Origin: JAKPQD01 sp029572965
GTDB taxonomy: Bacteria; Bacteroidota; Bacteroidia; Bacteroidales; DTGW01
Length of the DNA stretch: 7,178 nucleotides
Reading direction: 5' to 3'
NCBI GenBank assembly: GCA_035374585.1
Contig: DAOSPF010000116.1
Coordinates: 1-7,178, forward strand
Shown: positions 5,039 through 7,178 of the stretch, piece after piece
How positions within the stretch are numbered: position 1 is the stretch's first letter
Layout of the letters: each line of letters opens with the position of its first letter
Notes under the pieces: model-generated
What the model was told of the DNA's origin: nothing
Database searches by the model: none
The model's input: only the letters and a program-made list of their open reading frames with translations
Position numbers and translations under genes: made by a program

Positions 5039-5358
5039 TATCTTTGTTATTCAATACAGAGAATATTTGTTGTTATTCGCGATTTATACAACATATTACA
5101 TTAACGTTAAAAGAAACTTTACCAATCAAGAGGTCCACTTAGAACATTGAGAAATTCGCTTTTAGCGAATTTTATACTCTGTGTCCTTTATGTACTCTTT
5201 TTAAATATGTCATTCAAAGTTTGTAATCAGTTAAATGAACAAACTATATTATTTGTTTGAAATTTGAACTCTGTGTTTAACAAATTGTCTTTTTGTTATC
5301 GTCTGTCAATATTTTGTTTATTCTTTGAACCAGCATTTGACTACTTCGGCATTTTTGA
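5039..5358. other. AT-rich intergenic region between mtgA and meaB
   Basis: About 320 bp with no credible reading frame on either strand. Apart from the hairpin at 5152-5172 it contains AT-rich sequence with several TTTG/TTTGTT words. No exact TAnnTTTG with a -33 partner is visible, so I cannot place the meaB promoter, although one is probably here. Confidence 0.6.
5152..5174 (+). terminator. Perfect 9-bp hairpin after mtgA
   Basis: AAATTCGCT (5152-5160) pairs with AGCGAATTT (5164-5172) over a TTT loop. The right arm ends in a short T-run followed by TATAC. It lies 114 bp beyond the mtgA stop, so it could end mtgA transcripts; the stem is AT-rich and the T-tract short, so termination would be weak. 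Confidence 0.45.
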
Positions 5359-6483
5359 ATGCTTACTTTTACAAAAAAATGTAACATGTCTGACCCATTA
5401 CTGCCAAATAAAACTGCCTTAACCGTCAATGATGGAATTCCTCAGCCTCCGTCTGTCAATGAGGAGATGGTACAAAGGCTGAAACAGCATAAACGCCGTG
5501 AGCCTTCAGTGGAAGAAATTATTGAGGGTATTAAAAAAGGCGACCGGGGCTTGCTTAGCCGTGGAATAACCCTTGTCGAAAGCAACCTGCCACGTCATCA
5601 GGAAATGGCACGCACTATTGTTGACCAGTGCATTGGTTATTCGGGCAAATCTATCAGAATTGGGATTACTGGCGTACCTGGCGTTGGGAAAAGCTCATTT
5701 ATTGAAGCATTTGGAACTTACATCACGTCTCTTGGCCATAAAATGGCAGTTTTGGCTATCGACCCCAGCAGTGAGCGCTCAAAAGGGAGTATTTTGGGGG
5801 ATAAGACCCGAATGGTTGAACTTTCGGCCAATGCCAATGCATTCATTCGCCCTTCACCATCTGCCGGGGCTCTTGGCGGTGTTGCCCGAAAAACCCGCGA
5901 AACTATTTTACTTTGCGAAGCTGCCGGATTTGACGTAATATTGGTCGAAACGGTAGGCGTAGGCCAGAGCGAAACAGCCGTGCATTCTATGGTTGATTAT
6001 TTCCTTCTTTTGGCATTAGCTGGAGCAGGCGATGAATTGCAGGGTATCAAACGCGGCATCATGGAAATGGCCGACACCATTGTTATTACCAAAGCAGATG
6101 GAACAAATATAGATAAAGCGCAAAGGGCAAAATCGGAGATTGCCGCTGCATTACATTTCATGCCTTGTCCTCCATCAGGCTGGAGACCTGATGTATTAAC
6201 CTGTTCGGCACATAACAACATTGGTATTGACAAAATCTGGGAAACAGTTCTCAAATTTAAAAGTTTCGTTACCCAATCCGGCTATTTTGCCCAAAACCGT
6301 AACGAACAAGCGCGCTATTGGATGCACCAGACTATTCGCGATGAGCTCAACCACAGGTTTTATCACGATAAAGAGCTGCACCACGAGATTTCAGTCATGG
6401 AAAAAGACGTGGTGAACGGAAAAATCAGTAGTTTCGAGGCTGCCAGGTTATTGTTGGATAAGTATTTTTGGGAAAAGAAATAG
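5359..6483 (+). CDS. meaB: Methylmalonyl-CoA mutase-associated GTPase MeaB
   Basis: This up to 374-residue G3E-family P-loop GTPase protects adenosylcobalamin-dependent methylmalonyl-CoA mutase, gating cofactor loading and exchange of damaged cobalamin. It belongs to the group long misannotated as an LAO/AO (ArgK) transport ATPase. Motifs: Walker A GVPGVGKSS (105-113), DPSS (135-138) within the family signature that includes GSILGDKTRM and FIRPSPSAGALGG, the Walker B region VETVGVGQSE (196-205), base recognition TKAD (244-247, a common variant of NKxD) and CSA (282-284). The C-terminal helices (about 315-374) resemble the MeaB dimerisation arm. ATG at 5359 gives a nine-residue extension (MLTFTKKCN) of unclear relevance; Met10 at 5386 is at least as plausible, since conserved sequence starts later. 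No mutase subunit gene is adjacent. It ends in a bidirectional terminator shared with the convergent barrel gene. Confidence 0.95.
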   Translation: MLTFTKKCNMSDPLLPNKTALTVNDGIPQPPSVNEEMVQRLKQHKRREPSVEEIIEGIKKGDRGLLSRGITLVESNLPRHQEMARTIVDQCIGYSGKSIRIGITGVPGVGKSSFIEAFGTYITSLGHKMAVLAIDPSSERSKGSILGDKTRMVELSANANAFIRPSPSAGALGGVARKTRETILLCEAAGFDVILVETVGVGQSETAVHSMVDYFLLLALAGAGDELQGIKRGIMEMADTIVITKADGTNIDKAQRAKSEIAAALHFMPCPPSGWRPDVLTCSAHNNIGIDKIWETVLKFKSFVTQSGYFAQNRNEQARYWMHQTIRDELNHRFYHDKELHHEISVMEKDVVNGKISSFEAARLLLDKYFWEKK

Positions 6484-6493
6484 GTTGAAAACA

Positions 6494-6520
6494 AAAAAGG
6501 CCACCATCGGCAGCCTTTTT
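6494..6520. terminator. Bidirectional intrinsic terminator
   Basis: AAAAAGGC (6494-6501) pairs with GCCTTTTT (6513-6520) over an 11-nt loop that can itself form a CC/GG pair. T-runs follow on the plus strand and, by symmetry, on the minus strand, so it can end both meaB and the convergent outer-membrane gene. It sits centrally in the 53-bp gap. Confidence 0.8.
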
Positions 6521-6536
6521 AATGTTTTTTCTACAA

Positions 6537-7130
6537 TTAGAATTTGTAAATAAAGCCAAGTGCTAAACGGCTTGAAAATTCCAATCCAAAACTAGTAGCA
6601 GTTCTTTTGTTATCTCCTTCTTTTTCTGTAGAGCTTGAATAGCTTAGCCCGCCAAAATAAGCTTCGATGTTAATTTTGTCATTGATTTTGTATGACATGG
6701 CAGGTGATATTTGTATTCCAAAACTTGAATGATCAGCGTCACTGGTAGTAGTGCTTCCTCTTTCGCTTTTACTGCTGCCAAAGCCGATGCTTAACATTGG
6801 TTCAACAAACAACGAAAAATTGCCAGCTTCTACAGCATGATAGCGGATAAAAGGAGAAATAGACATATTATTGCTTGTTGATTTAGTATCATCAGCATCA
6901 CCAGCACCATAGAAATAAGTATATGAGCTTGTAGTGTAACCAATAGCACCTCCAATAGCGAACTGGTCATTCAAATAATAACCAACTTTTGGGGTTATGC
7001 CAAAGCTAGTCCTTTTATAGATGTCTTCTGTAGCATTTTTAGTTTTATCCATTTCAACAGAAAAAGCACCTCCAACAAACATTTGAGAAAAAGCCTGAAC
7101 GCTAACAGCGACAACAGCAGATAATAAAAC
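6537..7130 (-). CDS. Outer-membrane beta-barrel protein, start codon lost
   Basis: The frame is open from a TGA at 7131-7133 to the TAA at 6537. It begins with VLLSAVVAVSVQAFSQ, which reads as a signal peptide missing its initiator Met and lysines; the mature part follows (MFVGGAFSVEMDK, VGYYLNDQFAIGGAIGY, ISPFIRYHAVE, FVEPMLSIGFG, GIQISPAMSYKINDKINIEAYFGG, LALGFIYKF). Alternating amphipathic strands, turns rich in Asp, Ser and Thr, and a C-terminal Phe (the Bam signal) suggest an 8-strand barrel of the small porin-like (OMP_b-brl) type that sits in the outer membrane. Function unknown. The first in-frame ATG is at 7082, inside or after the signal peptide, so a protein started there would not be exported. 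Together with the sequence at 7131-7178 this looks like a gene cut by an insertion. Shorter indel damage or a contig join is possible. Confidence 0.78.
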   Translation of the reverse strand, partial: VLLSAVVAVSVQAFSQMFVGGAFSVEMDKTKNATEDIYKRTSFGITPKVGYYLNDQFAIGGAIGYTTSSYTYFYGAGDADDTKSTSNNMSISPFIRYHAVEAGNFSLFVEPMLSIGFGSSKSERGSTTTSDADHSSFGIQISPAMSYKINDKINIEAYFGGLSYSSSTEKEGDNKRTATSFGLEFSSRLALGFIYKF

Positions 7131-7178
7131 TCATGTACCACACGCCTGAAGGCGGTGGGTTGTTCTAACGGACTGTAA
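7131..7178 (-). mobile_element. Probable end of an IS200/IS605-family element
   Basis: On the minus strand this piece holds an imperfect palindrome, CCAC-CGCC-loop-GGCG-T-GTGG (7138-7158 on the plus strand), with a single unpaired T on its 3' side. A subterminal hairpin with a bulged T is the recognition structure of IS200/IS605 Y1 transposases. It lies about 7 bp from the point (7130/7131) where the barrel gene loses its start codon, the distance expected for an element end. Only 48 bp are seen, so no transposase or TnpB gene can be checked. Confidence 0.5.

Noticed and set aside
5573..5938. Overlapping frame within meaB
   Set aside because: Out-of-frame shadow; meaB is complete with all GTPase motifs.

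Overview
The window most likely comes from a low-GC member of the Bacteroidota. The cysteinyl-tRNA synthetase has the HLGH form of its signature, several genes are preceded by the Bacteroidota -7 element TAnnTTTG instead of a classical -10 box or strong Shine-Dalgarno site, and the mix of genes (NUDIX with zinc ribbon, MtgA, MeaB, small C-terminal-Phe outer-membrane barrel) fits. I cannot place it below phylum.

Layout. 2-175 (+) is the C-terminal end of an IS200/IS605-type Y1 transposase. 166-739 is a gene-free repeat block: an exact 254-bp tandem duplication, each copy holding four REP-like hairpins plus a duplicate of the 3' end of the adjacent NUDIX gene. 692-1246 (-) is that NUDIX hydrolase, overlapped by a 4-oxalocrotonate-tautomerase-like gene (1239-1621, -) that is complete except for an apparent one-base frameshift. 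1660-1886 is a palindrome-rich intergenic stretch with a possible MITE-like core. 1886-3346 (-) is cysS. 3456-4099 (+) is an MntA/HepT (MNT-HEPN) toxin-antitoxin pair with an intact antitoxin and a toxin broken by a nonsense codon and by loss of its catalytic histidine. 4108-4281 (-) is a 57-residue winged-helix protein. 4346-5038 (+) is mtgA and 5359-6483 (+) is meaB. 6537-7130 (-) is an outer-membrane beta-barrel gene whose first codons are missing, cut at about 7131 by what looks like the end of an IS200/IS605-family element.

The housekeeping genes (cysS, mtgA, meaB) look intact and have unrelated jobs in translation, wall synthesis and methylmalonyl-CoA mutase maintenance; I see no single pathway linking them. 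The accessory genes show repeated decay: duplicated NUDIX tail, frameshifted tautomerase, doubly inactivated HepT, decapitated barrel gene. Y1-transposase-related material lies at both window edges, which would also be natural places for an assembly to break. The most interesting parts are the REP-like cluster beside the Y1 transposase and the orphaned MntA antitoxin. I found no clearly new multi-gene defence or biosynthetic system.
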